A stretch of DNA of 64,000 bases from Bathymodiolus brooksi (taxonomy: Eukaryota > Mollusca > Bivalvia > Mytilida > Modiolidae), in contig OY804584.1 in NCBI GenBank assembly GCA_963680875.1, positions 97,174,031 through 97,238,030 of the forward strand. The letters are read 5' to 3'. Positions 29,101-44,100 of the stretch are shown here, piece by piece (positions within the stretch are counted from its first letter, which is position 1; the number at the start of each line of letters is the position of its first letter). The position numbers and the translations under genes were made by a program. The notes beneath the pieces were generated by a model. That model ran no database searches. It had not been told where the DNA came from and worked only from the letters and a program-made list of their open reading frames with translations.

Positions 29101-32100
29101 ATCAGGTCCTGTCATATATGGTGTATCACCGGATTTGTAGCAATAGTACTACGACAGGTGACGCATGTCGAACAGGAAATGCCTACCCTTCCGGTGCACA
29201 TGAATTCATATCTGGTTTATGTTGCTCGATTGTTTCTGTGTAATGTTTTGTAGATTATTGTTTGTCCTTGTGTCTTTTTTCATTTGGTCATTGTATTGTC
29301 TGTGCTTTTTCAAATTACGGCTCTTGATTATCACTTTGTTATCTTCAAACTATCTTAACTCATTATCGTTTGAAACTTATATCAAACATCTAATAGAATA
29401 ATAAACAGCAATCAATCAATCAATGGAAGACTAAATGCATTATTACTTATATCTATAATAAGTAAAGATTTTCTACAACATAACATAATATTTAGACATA
29501 GGCATATAACCACTATGGTACTATCAGTTTGTCAGACCACTTTAAAATATTATCACAACTTTATCTTTCTATCATAGCACAACTTTCTCTTTAGTGACAA
29601 CATATTGTTATCAGACGATACTGTTCTCTTAGCGGTCTTTTTTTTTATTTAACCAGTTAATAAACAGCTGCTAAATATTCACATGATACGTCCGTGTAAA
29701 ATCCCATGTGTAATTCTTGAGCAAAATTGTGTGAAACATGCAACAATGTACAAAGACCCCCATCACTAGTAATCTGGTATTTAGATCAATCAGTCAAGGC
29801 AAACTTGATTAAGCATTCTTCACCTCTACAACAGATAATTGTTCACATCAAAAAGTGCCAGAACTCAAAGTCTAAAATTGAAAACTCTATTCCTCACTGG
29901 TAAAAGGTGATTATCACTAGACTCTGACCACGAGAATAACACATGGAATGGGTTGAAATCCCAACACCAAGCTCAATTGTCAAGGTGTCCGGACAACTAT
30001 TAAGTTGTGGTTCACAGATCAACACATCGTAACTGGCTGGGTTTATCTCCCCGAATAAACATACAAGTTAAGATATAGCTGCGAAATTGCTGAACATGCC
30101 GAGCAATACATATTACAGGTATTACCTCGTTGGTTAGAACATATTGTAATGACCACAGAACCTCGATTAATGACTCCAAAAGATAAAAATAAAAATATTA
30201 AATATAAAAAAGTGAGCAAGAGCTTACTATGACATTCTGACATACAACTGTATTATTGAAAACTGTGGCATCATATCTTCTTACACTGTTAACGGCACAT
30301 TTGATATAGTTTGAATTGTTCTGAAAGAAAGGCAATAATAAATAGACAAATAGAAATCTTCTTGGTTTAATACAACCAGAGGAGAAGATAAACATGAGCA
30401 GATGATGTTCATATTTTGTAAGGGTTCGTGTTTTATTTATGGTATTTGTATTTATTTCAGTATATCAGTATCCAACACGATTTCCATATCAGATGATGTC
30501 CGTGTCGTTTAACAGTAAAACAACGTCAGGTCTCGCTAGTCACTATATCTTTAAATTTCTCTGTAGTGGTTTGTAGATATATTTTGGCCTTTATATTGCC
30601 TGTCCTTCGATTCATGGTTTCAGATTACCGCTTTGGTATCTTCAACCTCTACTTACAAAATCAGAATACTATATTCAGTAGATAATATGTACTGATTGCA
30701 CAATTTCGTTGTACAATGATGAAATTAATACATGTAAAACATGAAAACGGACAATTCCATTCAGAGGCACACATTTTTTTGACTATGAGCGTACCTGATG
30801 GAGGTTATTCCAGATATGTGTCGTGTTCACTAAATCAGTCACGATATAGCCAGTGTTACGACACTGACATGTTCATATTTATCAGATATATTCATTATTG
30901 AAATTTCCTAAATAATATAAGTATTATTAAATCTAAGGTTCTTTATTATGATTATTTGGTTTTCCAATATTTTGCCTCATATCGTAACTGGTGAATGTCA
31001 GTCTAGAAAAGCGTAGTGCGCACTAAATTAGATATCTACGGTTTTATTACCTATAATAGACGGACAATCTAATTGATGAGTTACACATCTTATACTAAAC
31101 TAGAGGCTCCCAGGAGCCTGTAATCGCTCACCTGGTTTTCAATTTGACATCTAAGTTTAATAGAAAATGGGGGTGTTACACATAATTTTGAAAGTGGGCC
31201 ATCCAAAGATCATTTCAACTCAAATTTCTGAGCAAAAGATTTTGATGTGATTTGTATCTCATAATATTCCGAAACGGAATAAACTGGCTGAAAAAATCTC
31301 ACAGAAAAACCCAGAATATATGTTAAACTACTCATTGCCACATAGCTGTAGTTAAAATTTGAGTTCATTTTGATTTGTAATAAAGCGGAAATTGACAACT
31401 AAAGAAATTTCTATTTTTATCAACAGCTGCCATTTTGAATGGACACAATATTGAAAGGGGACCACCCAAGGACCATCCCAGCCAAATTTGCTTTAATTTG
31501 GTTCAGCGGTTTCAGAGGAGAAGATTTAAATGTGATCTTTTATCAAAATATGTCTAATTTGTATAATCAGTATAAATAGGTTGAAAGAAAAATTTCACAG
31601 AAAAACCCACAATATATGTTAATCTACTCATTGTCATGTAGCTGCAGTTCAAATTTGAGTTCATTTTGATTTGTAATAAAGCGGAAATTGACAACTAAAG
31701 AAATTTCTATTTTTATTAACAGCTGCCATTTTGAATGGAGGGTGGGGCTGTCGGACACAATATTGAAAGGGGACCACCCAAGGACCATCTCAGCCAAATT
31801 TGCTTTAATTTGGTTCAGCGGTTTCAGAGGAGAAGATTTAAATGTGATCTTTTATCAAAATATGTCTAATTTGTATAATCAGTATAAATAGGTTGAAAGA
31901 AAAATTTCACAGAAAAACCCACATTATATGTTAATCCACTCATTGTCATGTAGCTGCAGTTCAAATTTGAGCTCATTTTGATTTATAATAAAGCAGCAAT
32001 GGACAATTGAAGAAATTTCTATTTCTAGTAACAGCAGACATCTTGAATGGAAGGCGAAGCTGTCGGACACAATTTTGAAAGGGACCCACCCAAGGACCAT

Positions 32101-35100
32101 CCCTGCTAGGTTTAGTGTAATTTGGTTCAGCGGTTTCAGAGGAGAAGATTTAAATGTGAACTTTTATCAAAATATACCTAATTTACATAATCGGTATAAA
32201 TCAACTGAAAGAAAAATTTACCAGAAAAACTCGGAATATATGTTAAACTACTCATTGCCATGTAGCTGCAGTTACAATTTGAGTTCATTTTGACTTATAC
32301 TAAAGCAGATATGGACAATTAAAATTCTTCCCCCTTTTTTCTATTTTTACTTGGCGGCCATCTTGGTTGGAAGTTGGGATTACCGGACACAACTTTGGAA
32401 GGGGGCCATCCAAGGACCATTCCACCAAAGTTTGGTTCAAATTGGCCCAGTGGCTTCAGAGGAGTTGATTAAAATGTGAAAAGTTAACGGACGGACGGAC
32501 CGACGACGGACGACAGAAGACGGACGCTCAGTGATGACAATAGCTCACCTGACCCTTTGTGTGGGTCATGTGAGCTAAAAACGATCGTAAGATATTCTGA
32601 TAACCTTACTGTGTATAGATATTAGTTAATTGTATTTGTTATTTTTATGCCTATATTTATTTATTTTTTTATATTATGGTTCGAAATTCCAAGGATTGAA
32701 GGTAATTTTGTGTAATTGTCTATCCACAGACACACGGTACTGTATATTTTCTGAACTTGTTGATGTTGTGTATTGTGTTGATAACCGATGTGACAAGAAA
32801 CTATCAAGGAAGGAGTGTCTTGTCGGTTGGAAATTTAAAGTATTTGATTTAAATTTACGAAATTAATAGTTTCCTGTGATTCTTTTAACCAGAAAATGTG
32901 TTTTTGTCTACTTCGTTCTTTAACTATTGATTTTATAACATTATAATTGGGTTTCCTTCCCCTTTAAGCTAAAATATCCTTGTAATACTTCATTCAAGTT
33001 GGTTCAAGATGTAAAGATTGACTGAAGTTGAATAATTTTAAACTTACGTAAATTTCAAAATGTATAGCTTCCACTAACAAGTTTTGTGTTGTTCCACGAG
33101 TAATTAAAATGTCTTTAGAATGATTGATCTTTGGACACTTAGATTCCTCCTGTTAATATAAAAAACAAACGCTTTAGTATGACTACAACTCAGTACCAGT
33201 TTATTGTAATCAGGCATGTCTTATAGAAATAACATCATACATATAAACAATTCAGTTTCATTTGTATAACATGCAAATAAAATCTTCAATTTTGAGATAT
33301 ATTCTAGTTTCACTTCTATCACTGGGTCAAATTTGGTTGGTACTTGTAAATATTGGTCAGTGTGACGTCACATTATGCAGCTTAATGCCGATAAAATAAC
33401 GTAAGTTTTGAAGTTCTCGAATAAATTATCACTAGTATAGCAGTTCGTCCTATCGGGATGATAAGGGGGCGATGTCTGTCTGGACATCCACATCTACCTA
33501 TACAATAAGTATTTATCAGCAGTAATCAATATTATGTGTATTCCCACTCATGCTGAGTTGTACTAGATATATCCTAAAAAGTTTGTTTGTGACTTGAAAC
33601 AAGTTGGTATTATACCCCTAAAGATCTTAATTTTCCACGTCGAGGAAATGTAATATTGCATAAAGTAAAGTTAAATAGGCTTAATTAAATATTATCCATT
33701 CTATTCAGATGTAAGCACCATTATCTTTACATTGCCAAAGACAGCTGAGTAAGGGTCTCTAGTTATATCACTATGTATGAATGGCCAAAAACCTGCTGAG
33801 CATGGGTTATAGTTATAACATTACATACACATGGACAAAAACATACGGAGCAAGGATTCTAGTTATATCACTATATTCAAATTGAGTAAGAGTTATAGCT
33901 TTAACACAAATTCTGGTTGGATACCATTTAACATAAGTAAATGTAGAATGCTTCATTTCACTGTGCTTCTCATTATGAATGTCATATGAAAATGTATTGT
34001 AATACAATATTTGCACGTATTATTATATGTAAACGATAATGTTGAATGTCTGTGTATTTACTTAACTGGCACTGAATTATCAAAAAATAATTTAATTTGA
34101 TTTGAATATTGCAATTTGATTGGCTGATCCGTCTGGAGAACAATTTGGTTATACTTGATAACCTGTGTTTGGTATTATGACGTCACCAGCATATTCATTC
34201 GCCAACAACAAATTCAAATAGTGACATAAAATAATCGTAATCAAAATCGAGGAATCATTAAATTTTATAGTAAAAATTAAATTATAAGGAATATTTGAAA
34301 TATTTGAACAGCTTTATTAAGAGTAAACTGCTCCAAACCAAGCTATATCGTATAACCTGTTTATTTTTTTCCAATATTCCTTAAATAATAAACCCACACA
34401 TTATTTTAAAAGTAAGTGATGAATCCAGTATATTTGAATTGCTTACTGTAGTTTTGACCTGTCCATTACAACCGCCACTATTTAGGTAACAACCTAGTGT
34501 CAAAGGACACCAGTTACATTCTCTGTTTTGGACACAAGAGGTGCAGCTGAAAGTAAAATAAAAAGGAACATAAATGTGTGTTACTATCTTATGAATAACC
34601 ATGTATGTTATAGTTATAAATACATGATCAATATTGGGACAACAGATATATTCTAATCAAGGCTAAAAACTGCCCATTTTCAGGAGATTTAAAAGCAATT
34701 CCTTGTAGAGTCCTATTTAAGTCTATGTCCCTTGAAGGTAGTCATCTCCTATTTCATATCAGCACAAAATTCAGTATACTTCAGAAAGTACCAGTAAAAA
34801 ATCAGTCTCGTGTTAGTGAAATGTGTCAATGTTTGCAGCCATATTTGAAAAAAGAAGAAGAAAAAAATACAAAATGACCATTTTCGAAAGTATTCAGCAG
34901 TTTCTGAGAAGACATACTTAACATTTCTCCATTTTCCGACAATCAGAACAAATACTTCGATTGTTCAGCCAAATTAAAATTTTCGAACATCACAAAAATA
35001 CTGAACTTAGAAAATCGTCGGATGATGATAAACATATTTCTGCCTAGTTGGTACCTCTGCTGGTATTATATTAGTCTCGAGAGCATCACCCGTACAGTAG

Positions 35101-38100
35101 TCGGTTCATTCAACCTATGCTAACATTTAAGCAAAAATATATAAAAAGGTACAAAAGATTGTTGGCATAGGTTGAATAGGTTAATTGTTATATAAACATG
35201 ACTAGTCATGTTTAATTAGTGTAAAATCGGGGGAGATATCAATGTACTCCAAGTCCACAATTAATTTTTAATGTAAGGTTGTCTTGTTTTTGTGTGAGTA
35301 TTGAGTGAATAAACTAAGTAGGTATTTAAAATCATATTTTATGGAAATAACAAACACAAAATAAGTATATCAGCAAATATATTTAATATCAAACTTTATA
35401 AAAAAATAATTAGGATATTATAAGCACATATATTTTAACATCAATCATTATGAAAATAAAATAGGATCTTATAAGCATATACATTTTTATATCATACTTC
35501 ATGAAAATAAATTAGGATATTATAAGCACAGATATTTTTTTTTATCATACTTCAAATAATCTTATTAATAATTAGCTTGGAGTGAACTGAATTATCTTAT
35601 GATTAATTAGCTTGGAGTGAGCAATTAAAAAATACTCTTCAAATTTTTTTATAATAAATTTCACTTTTGTGACCTTTTTACAAAAGTTTAATTTTTTTTT
35701 CCTTTTAAGTTGTTAATTTTTAACAGACTTATTCTTATATATTTAGATCGTTTTTTGTTTAGTTTTTTTTATAATAAATTTCACTTTTGAGACCTGCATT
35801 TCCAAATTTACTTACCTGTAACTGTCATTAATTGCTATATAAACACTTGTAATATAATGTTTTTTGGCATACCTTGAATATGATATTTCAAAATGTTGGA
35901 GTAGGTTGAAGACTAATAGGTTCTTACACGAGTCCCTATTGAAGATCTGAGATTTCTTCCACGAGTGTGAGAAATTCCGTCTTTTCACGAGTGGAGCGTA
36001 GTGGAGCGTAGTGGAACGAGTGGAAAGACGCTGAATTTCTCTCACGAGTGGAAGAAATCCCAGATCTTCAATAAGGACGAGTTTCTTCCGTTTCAACTTA
36101 AAAACAAAGCATGTCGATTTCATTCTTTCATTCGCATTGCAATGTCATGTTTACTACACAAAATATTACAACGCCACGTGCAATGCAGTAAATACACACT
36201 TATTTAAAACCGCATTAAGTCTATTAGGGGAAATCAGTTAAAATTCAGGGAAAATTGATATTTGAAGCTTTTTTAGATCTACTAAGACGACAATTTATAT
36301 TACTACAGCAGTCGTAGAAACGGACTCCATTGATTATACTCGGCCGATTTGATTGGCTGACAATCCAAGGTAAATAAGGGTAATAACAAAATTACCGAAC
36401 TCCGAACAATCTTACAAAGGGAAAGTCAAAACTGATAATTATATAAACAGACAAAATAAGTCAACAACCGGAAAACTGTGAAAACCGTAACGACCCTGAC
36501 TTGGTACAGGCATTTCTAAAGAAATGGTGGGTTGAATCAGATTTTAAGGCGCCAAACCTCCCGCTCTCATTACGGTTCAAAGGTTCCGGCTGTCACTATA
36601 ACAGTATTTAAATACAGGAACAAAATAGGTAAAATAGTTGTCAAAGCAGTACCATATTCGGTGACGTAAATGTCAAAAATATTTTTACGTCACACATTGA
36701 CAAAAAAAATATCCTTGACATTTTTTGACTTCTTTATCTTTATACATTTTCACTATATTAAAATGCATCGCTTATAATTTTTTCTGCAGGGACGGAATAT
36801 ATTTCGACAAGATCTTGGTATCGGAATATAAACTTTTTAAGAGATCGAATAAGGCGAATCTTTTCATAGCCCTGGTCCAGTAGTTTGTTTCTCAGATGAA
36901 GATGACGTTTCTGGAAATCAGAATAATTGCTACTGGCCCTTGCATAGCGAATCAATTGCGAGATGTAAACACCATATGCAGGAGAAGCTGGTATATTGCT
37001 GCACATGTTTGGAAAATTTATGATTTTAAAAGACAAGGTCACGCGCAGCTGTTTTTATGGCTTGTCTTACATAGAAAACGGAAGACACCAAGTAGTCAGT
37101 GCTGCAGCACTAACATGGTTTATTACATATTTTGTAGTTTTCAAATCATATAATTAATATTAAAACAACGGTTCTCCTCCATCATGCATAGGTGACCTAT
37201 TTAATTTGTGTTCCTCATCCTCTGTATTGCCATGCTGCCTGAAATGTGGTATGTAATTTCTTACGATGTTGAGACATGTAATAAAAACTAATGACGCTCT
37301 CCTGGAATGACATTCATCAGGTACGCTCAAATCCGATATATATACTGAATGAGAGAGATACAGGATATTGTATGCATACAATATATTTAACCCCGCTACA
37401 TTTGTGTACCTGTCCCAAATCAGAACCTGGATTTTTCAACGTCTTATGTCGTGATGTTTTTTGTGTTTATTGAGTGAGTGTTCGTGTTGTTGATATTGGT
37501 GGAATTGTTGACTATCAGTTTAAACTTTTTTTCATAAATGGCTTTATCCTCCCTCCATTTTCTTTGATAATTACAATCAATTAATTGATCAAAACATACA
37601 CATTTTCTCTTACATGTACACACCTTGTAGCTGTTCTACATTTATATAACATTCTCTTACATGTACACACCTTGTAGCTGTTCTACATTTATATAACAGA
37701 ACTTGTGTTGAAGCAATCTCGGTTCCATTTCTGTCAGTTACATTTAACAGAACTGTATCTGAAAAAAAAATATCTCGGTGCAATCGATTGCAAATAAAAG
37801 CAAACCAAAAATGGTCAACAATAAAACCACCACCAACAACACGAACCACTATCAGGGCAAACATTAAACAGATTTGTTCAACAATACAAACAATTGCAAC
37901 ATAAACCACTCACTGGGAAAACCACACAAAAAGAAGAAAAAATCGCCCAGATTCGCTAGATTCAACCCAGCAAAAATATTTGAAGAAAGTATTACTTTAT
38001 TACATATCTGATGAAATATAATGACAACATTCTTTATAGCTTAATCCTATTTTGGTTTTGAACAAAGCTGTTTTTTCTTATCATAACACACATACTCTTT

Positions 38101-41100
38101 AAGTTTAAGCTCATTTGACAGAAATATATGGCTATATTGGCTGGTATTTATATGAATCATCGAGATTCTTTCCCTTTTTCTTCCCCCATCACCGACAAGA
38201 TTATTACCAGACCAGTGGTCCGTGTTGCCAATTTTTTGTATAGTTTTCTATGTTGTCCGTTTGTTTTGTTTTCCTTCGTTCTGTATATGGAATCCAACGT
38301 TGTCTGTTCCCCTGGATTTTCCAATCTTGATTGTCCCTTCTCTTTACCGTTTATTTAATATAGATATTTCTGAAAATTCATTTGTCGAAGGTGAAACGGT
38401 CACCGATGATTTTAGCTGAGTATTGGATTTAAACTAATGTAACATTTACTTAAAAATATCCAATACATATCCATTACATGCATAGTGTGTTGGTACAATA
38501 ATTTGTATTAGGTCGATAAGTGTGTGTTAACCCGTTGTGATGCGATTAGTTCACACAACAGGCAAGACCCGATACAAATTCTTGTACAAAAACACTATTT
38601 ATGTAATAAGTTTATCAAACATTTCAACAAAAACAAAATTTAAACAAATAACGATAGTCGAATTAAAATTAGCAAATTTATACAATATTCCGAGATAGAC
38701 TACATGGCGTATGTGACGTCACGTTATTTGTTACCCTTCATGCACCAATGTCACGTTGCCGTTTGATCACTTTCAATGTCACTGTATAATAATCTAACAT
38801 CGCTTCTTTTTGGAGAAATGAGCACAGTACAGATGCCGGAAATATTGAAGATATGTCCTTGGAAATAAGAATATGACGATGAATTTGTGATACATAATAT
38901 GAATGAATGAACATTAAACAGTCGCTTTGCTTACGTTGCTTACATTGATATGGTTTTCCTGCGTTCCAATGGTATGACGTGATGACAAAGTAGTTCGGCA
39001 GAGAAAATCTCGTGCAAGGTCGCGCCATTCTTTTATCACCACATCTTGCATCAGACCACTTTCTTTAATTAGAAATGCATGTACCAAGTCAGGGTCATTG
39101 CGGTTTTCACAGTTTTCCGGTTGTTGACTGATTTTGTCTGTTTATATACCTATGAGTTTTGACTTTCCCTTTATTAGATTGTTCGGAGTTCGGTAATTTT
39201 GTTATTACCCTTATTCCGAGGGAAACATACACAATGTTAGATAATAAGGTTTGGTTGTATAATAGACATATTTACCGCTATATAATACATTAACATTGTC
39301 AGTTGTATAACTGTCGCTCACTATATCTTTAGGCATTGTTTCTGGTAATGAATTAATTTTTATTACATATTTCAGTTCAGCTATATAAATTGCAGGAGTC
39401 AACTGAAATGTAATGGCAGCCTCACGGCTCTGAAAAAAACAAGCATAGTGGTAAGTAGATGTCTAGAATAGATATCTGCCATGCTTTCAATTACATTAGA
39501 ATTATATATATATGTGATTATTTTGGCGACTCCATTCAGAAAAGATTGTCCGCCTAAATAATCATTGACTACAACAGTGTGAGATTGGTGCTGCCCGGAT
39601 GATCATATGTATGCTCTGAACCTCGCGTGACCATCTTTCCCAAACATTGAACAGGGTATCCCCCTTATTCTCACCTTTTTAGATATAGATCAAAACCTTA
39701 AATCAAAAAGCTGTTAATTTTCAAAAGAGCAAAAGAGTGATCTCCTCCTACCCTCTCTGAAACACCAACTCCAACCTTAAATGACCCTTCATATTGAAAA
39801 AAATGGAATTCGTTTAGAAATGTTGCAACAAGCAACATTTTTATAAGAAAACGTCAGTAGTTTTACTTTGACTGTCATACAAATTACATACATAAACTTT
39901 TAAAAGTACCACACCAATGCAGCGACAACCACCCCCCTTTCCCCTCACTACTAAGGGGAATAATTTTGATGAAATGACAGCATAACATACTTTATCCTGC
40001 AATGTGTGATTTTCAGCACTAATGAAGGTGGTGAAATACAATGTTGTTTAGTCGTGGGCCTAATAAAGCTTTTCTGGTATCTGATGCATAATAGAGCGAC
40101 ATGAAGAAAAGGTAACAAAACGAATATACCGACGCTTGTTTAGTTTATTTTCAGACAATTTGGCAGTTGAATTTGCTGGATAAACACAATATACGTACAT
40201 ATAAAACATAAAATTCATTTGCACTCGCTACGAAACAGACCGGAAAAGCTCATCAAAGGCAAGCTTGCCGATCTGTTTCTAAAACTCGTACAAATGAATT
40301 TGATATTTTCCGACAATGGACGTATATTGTATATACATTAAGTCAAATTCGTATTACAAAATATTCAAAATAATTATCATTCATCAACTTTACTTATACT
40401 GTGATGTTTTTCCATAATATATTGAACAATATATCAAACATCAACCGTGAAGTTACCGCATCGTTGGCGTAATGGTTAGCGTGCTCTCCTAGAGTACTGT
40501 AGATCGTGTGTACGAGCCTCCGTCGGGTCAAACCCAAGACTATAAAATTGGTATTTGCTGCTTCTCCGCAAAGCATGCAGCATTAAGGAAAAAGACCAAA
40601 GACTGGTTGGCTCGGAATCTGAATAATGTGCTCGAGTGGAGCGACATGTCTACCCGCGGAATATTGTTACAGTGAGATAGCACTATAAACATCCAACTCA
40701 GTGTGTTTGTCTAGAAGTGGACGTCATCATCATCTCATTGCAAATTAACTTGTTCTCGCCATGACATAGCTGAAGAATTGCTGAGCTGGCGTGAAACAAC
40801 GCTCGCTCACTCACTCACTCACTCACTCACTCACTCACTCACTCACTCACTCACTCACTCACTCACTCACTCACTCACTCACTCACTCACTCACTCAATC
40901 GTGAGCTAAACCCACCTAATGATACATTTGCTGTCGGATCAAATGCAAATATATTTGAATGCTTTGTACAAACAACTATTATTTTCCTCAAGAATTTAAC
41001 TCGCGAGATTTATCGTAAATTTAATGTGCACAATAACTCACCATAGTATCATTATCATGAAGAGCAATGCCTCTTGATTTAATCGTTAGACATTTTTTAC

Positions 41101-44100
41101 CAGCAGACGGCACCCAAAAGGGTTTGTCACAGTTCTTGTTACAACTGAAAAGAAATTGACACAACTGAAAGTCATAATTTCCTAATCTTAAAAGCTTTCC
41201 ACCTTAAAAGTGAACATGTCATCCAATGTTATATTTAACAGATCATCCAGCATACGATCTAACATATGACCCAAAATATAATTGTATTCTGCAATCAGTA
41301 CATTTGCTGTACAAATATGCTATACGAATACATTTTTGCTTTATTCGTACTAGACGAATAAACTTTTAGTACTATACGAATACACTTTTCAGCCTACGAA
41401 TAAACTTTCCTGGTACCCTGTAGCTATGTACAGGGGAGGGCGCAGACAAGTATGAAACTGGCACTAATGTAACGCGGACCACGCAGAAGACACCCTTGAC
41501 AACATTTATGAAAGGTGAGGAATGACGCTTGTTTCTGTCCTTTTTGTTTAAATCTGACAAGTTTTCCGATTTTTTTGACATTGCAGGATAAGCACAATAT
41601 ACGTACATTGTCGTTAAATATAAAATTCATTTGTACTCCTGCGAAACAGGCCTGAAAAGCTCGCTATTCTGCCTGTTTCTAAAACTCGTACATATAAATT
41701 TTTTATTTACCGACAATGTACGTATATTGTATATGAGCAAGTCGTCAAATATAACAAGAAACTGTATATAATCATGGATATATGAAAATGAAAATCTATA
41801 TTATTGGTAAGTCATCTTCAACACGCCATATACAATACTCCCTCAACTCCTGCATAAATATATAGATAATGCCTCAATTATTGAGTTATTACATTGACAT
41901 AGCACCATCTCTCAACATTTGATCCAATCAGTAATGTTCTGTAAAGAATATCATGACGTCATGGTGTTTATTGATATTCTCATGTTGGATGTATAGATAA
42001 TCTAACAAATGCTATATTTCTTTTGGACCACATACCCAGAAAATGTCTTTTCTAAATTCCACCATTTAGATTCAAATTAATATTTCAATTTTAAGATTTA
42101 TGCAAAATTTAGTATTCACATGACATGGACTGTGCATGTCACTAATAACATGTTGAACGTCTTCCACATACCAATGAAATTATTCAATTTTGTCATCAAT
42201 TTATTGAGTTGTTATTAAGCTTCAGTTCAATTGCTGGCGTTGTATAAATGTTTAAAGAGTTCGGATGAGGAATATTTTCGTAAGATTTGTATTAAATTCT
42301 GATCTTCTGTTAAAGTACATACATTGATGGCGATTTGATTGGCTATTTCATTCAGTGTTTATTGAATTATAAACATGTTTGTATTGCCATCAGAAATAAT
42401 CATAAAACTTTTGCACAAGAAGAGTTTGACGATACCAAAGGGGTAATCAGGGATCCGTAACTCTCTTATTTTAATACATATGGCCTACATAGAAATTATG
42501 CAGGTAAACTAATTACGGGTCATTTGAAGTCATAATAAATTGCGATAGTGATAACATAAAACGCTTGTCAAAAACGATTTAAACAAATATTTTGATGAAT
42601 TCCAATAAATTAATAAATTGGGAATTTGATGTGTACAAATCAAATTTTGTAAGAATACAAGTGACAGTAATTACAAAATATATGGCATAGAATTGAAGAC
42701 AAAATATTATTGGAAATACTACATTGCATACATATTCGGAATTCGGATTTCTTAATCTCTGATCCGAACATTTATGTTCAGATTTCACTCATGTCTGACA
42801 TTTTTGTGCATTTTCCGCTTATATTTTGTGGACTGTACATTGACAATGTTATCATTAAGATCCATTTCCCCATCTATGCAACTCTATCGGTGGTGTAATG
42901 GTTGGCATGCTCGTCTCGAATGCAGTACCTTGTGGATTCGACCATTGGCCCGGTCAAAACAAAATCTATAAAATGTGTATTTATTGCTTTTGCGCTAAGC
43001 ACGCAGTATTAAGGAGAAAGAGCAAAGAGTTAGTTCGGAATCAGCATAATGTGTTCTAGTGGAGCGACATGTCTACCCGCGGACTGTTGCTTAAGTGTGC
43101 AAGCACTATAAGAAATCAAACTAAAGCGTGTTGTTCTAGTAAAATGCGGACCACATCATAATCTCATTGAACATTAGCTTGTTCTCGCCATGATATAGCT
43201 GATAATTTGCTGAGTTGGCGCTAAGCTACAATCACTCACTCAATCTCTCACTCTCATCTATGCAAGCTTTGATACATTTACCTTTGTTTTATTATATCCC
43301 ATCCACACATTGGGTTTTCAGACTTCATACAATCTTCACATTTAGAAGATGGTCTACAATCTCCATTGTCAGCAACATTGGCAATCTAGAACATATTGAA
43401 AACATACTATTAATAACTCAAAGTAGATTTTATGTAATTGATAAATAAAGTACGCTGAACTTGTCTAACCCAATACACATTCGGCTTCAGAAAAATAAGT
43501 TAATTGCAGGTAATAAAGTGTTGTCAAATGGAATATTGCTTTTAGAGGAAACAAACAAAACATATATCCCAGTAAAATTTGGTTAGTTATAACAGATATG
43601 ATTTTATTTAAGAAGACATATAAATTTGCACATTAGCAACTATTATGGATGGAATACTTTTATACAATAGCATCCTTGATTATTAAAAGCTCCAACCTTG
43701 CAGGAGTACACTGTTACTGTTGTGTATGTGTGTGTGTTTGTTTGTTGGGTTCGGATTTCAGATTAATCTATTTAATAAACATTGGCAGCCTCTCTATGTT
43801 CTACTATTAATCAGAAGTTATATTCTTGTTTTTCACTAAGTACAATTTTTGCAAAAATATATTCGATCTCATTATTCGAGCTTCCTTTCTTGTAATATTG
43901 GTAATGGTTCTGCAGAGACAATAAAAACATAGTGAATTTTCCTAATTATGATAATAACCAATTCATAAAATTTTATTTGGTAGAAAAGCACTTACATCAG
44001 CTAAAGACTGTGTTTTGTTGAACTACCAATGCGGCACTGGTTAACAGTAAAAAGTAATACACTGGTGTAATAACACTTACATGTCACACGTCGACAGACA

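Noticed and set aside
31688..32293. Two similar peptides ([14 protein letters not shown] type) suggesting a repeated protein
   Set aside because: Similarity follows from the 313-bp DNA repeat, whose period is not a multiple of three, so there is no continuous coding frame.
40456..40535. tRNA gene candidates at SINE heads (also 42886, 50903 and 2672 reversed)
   Set aside because: A and B box-like words are present but the cloverleaf cannot be completed and SINE bodies follow; these are tRNA-derived heads, not tRNA genes.
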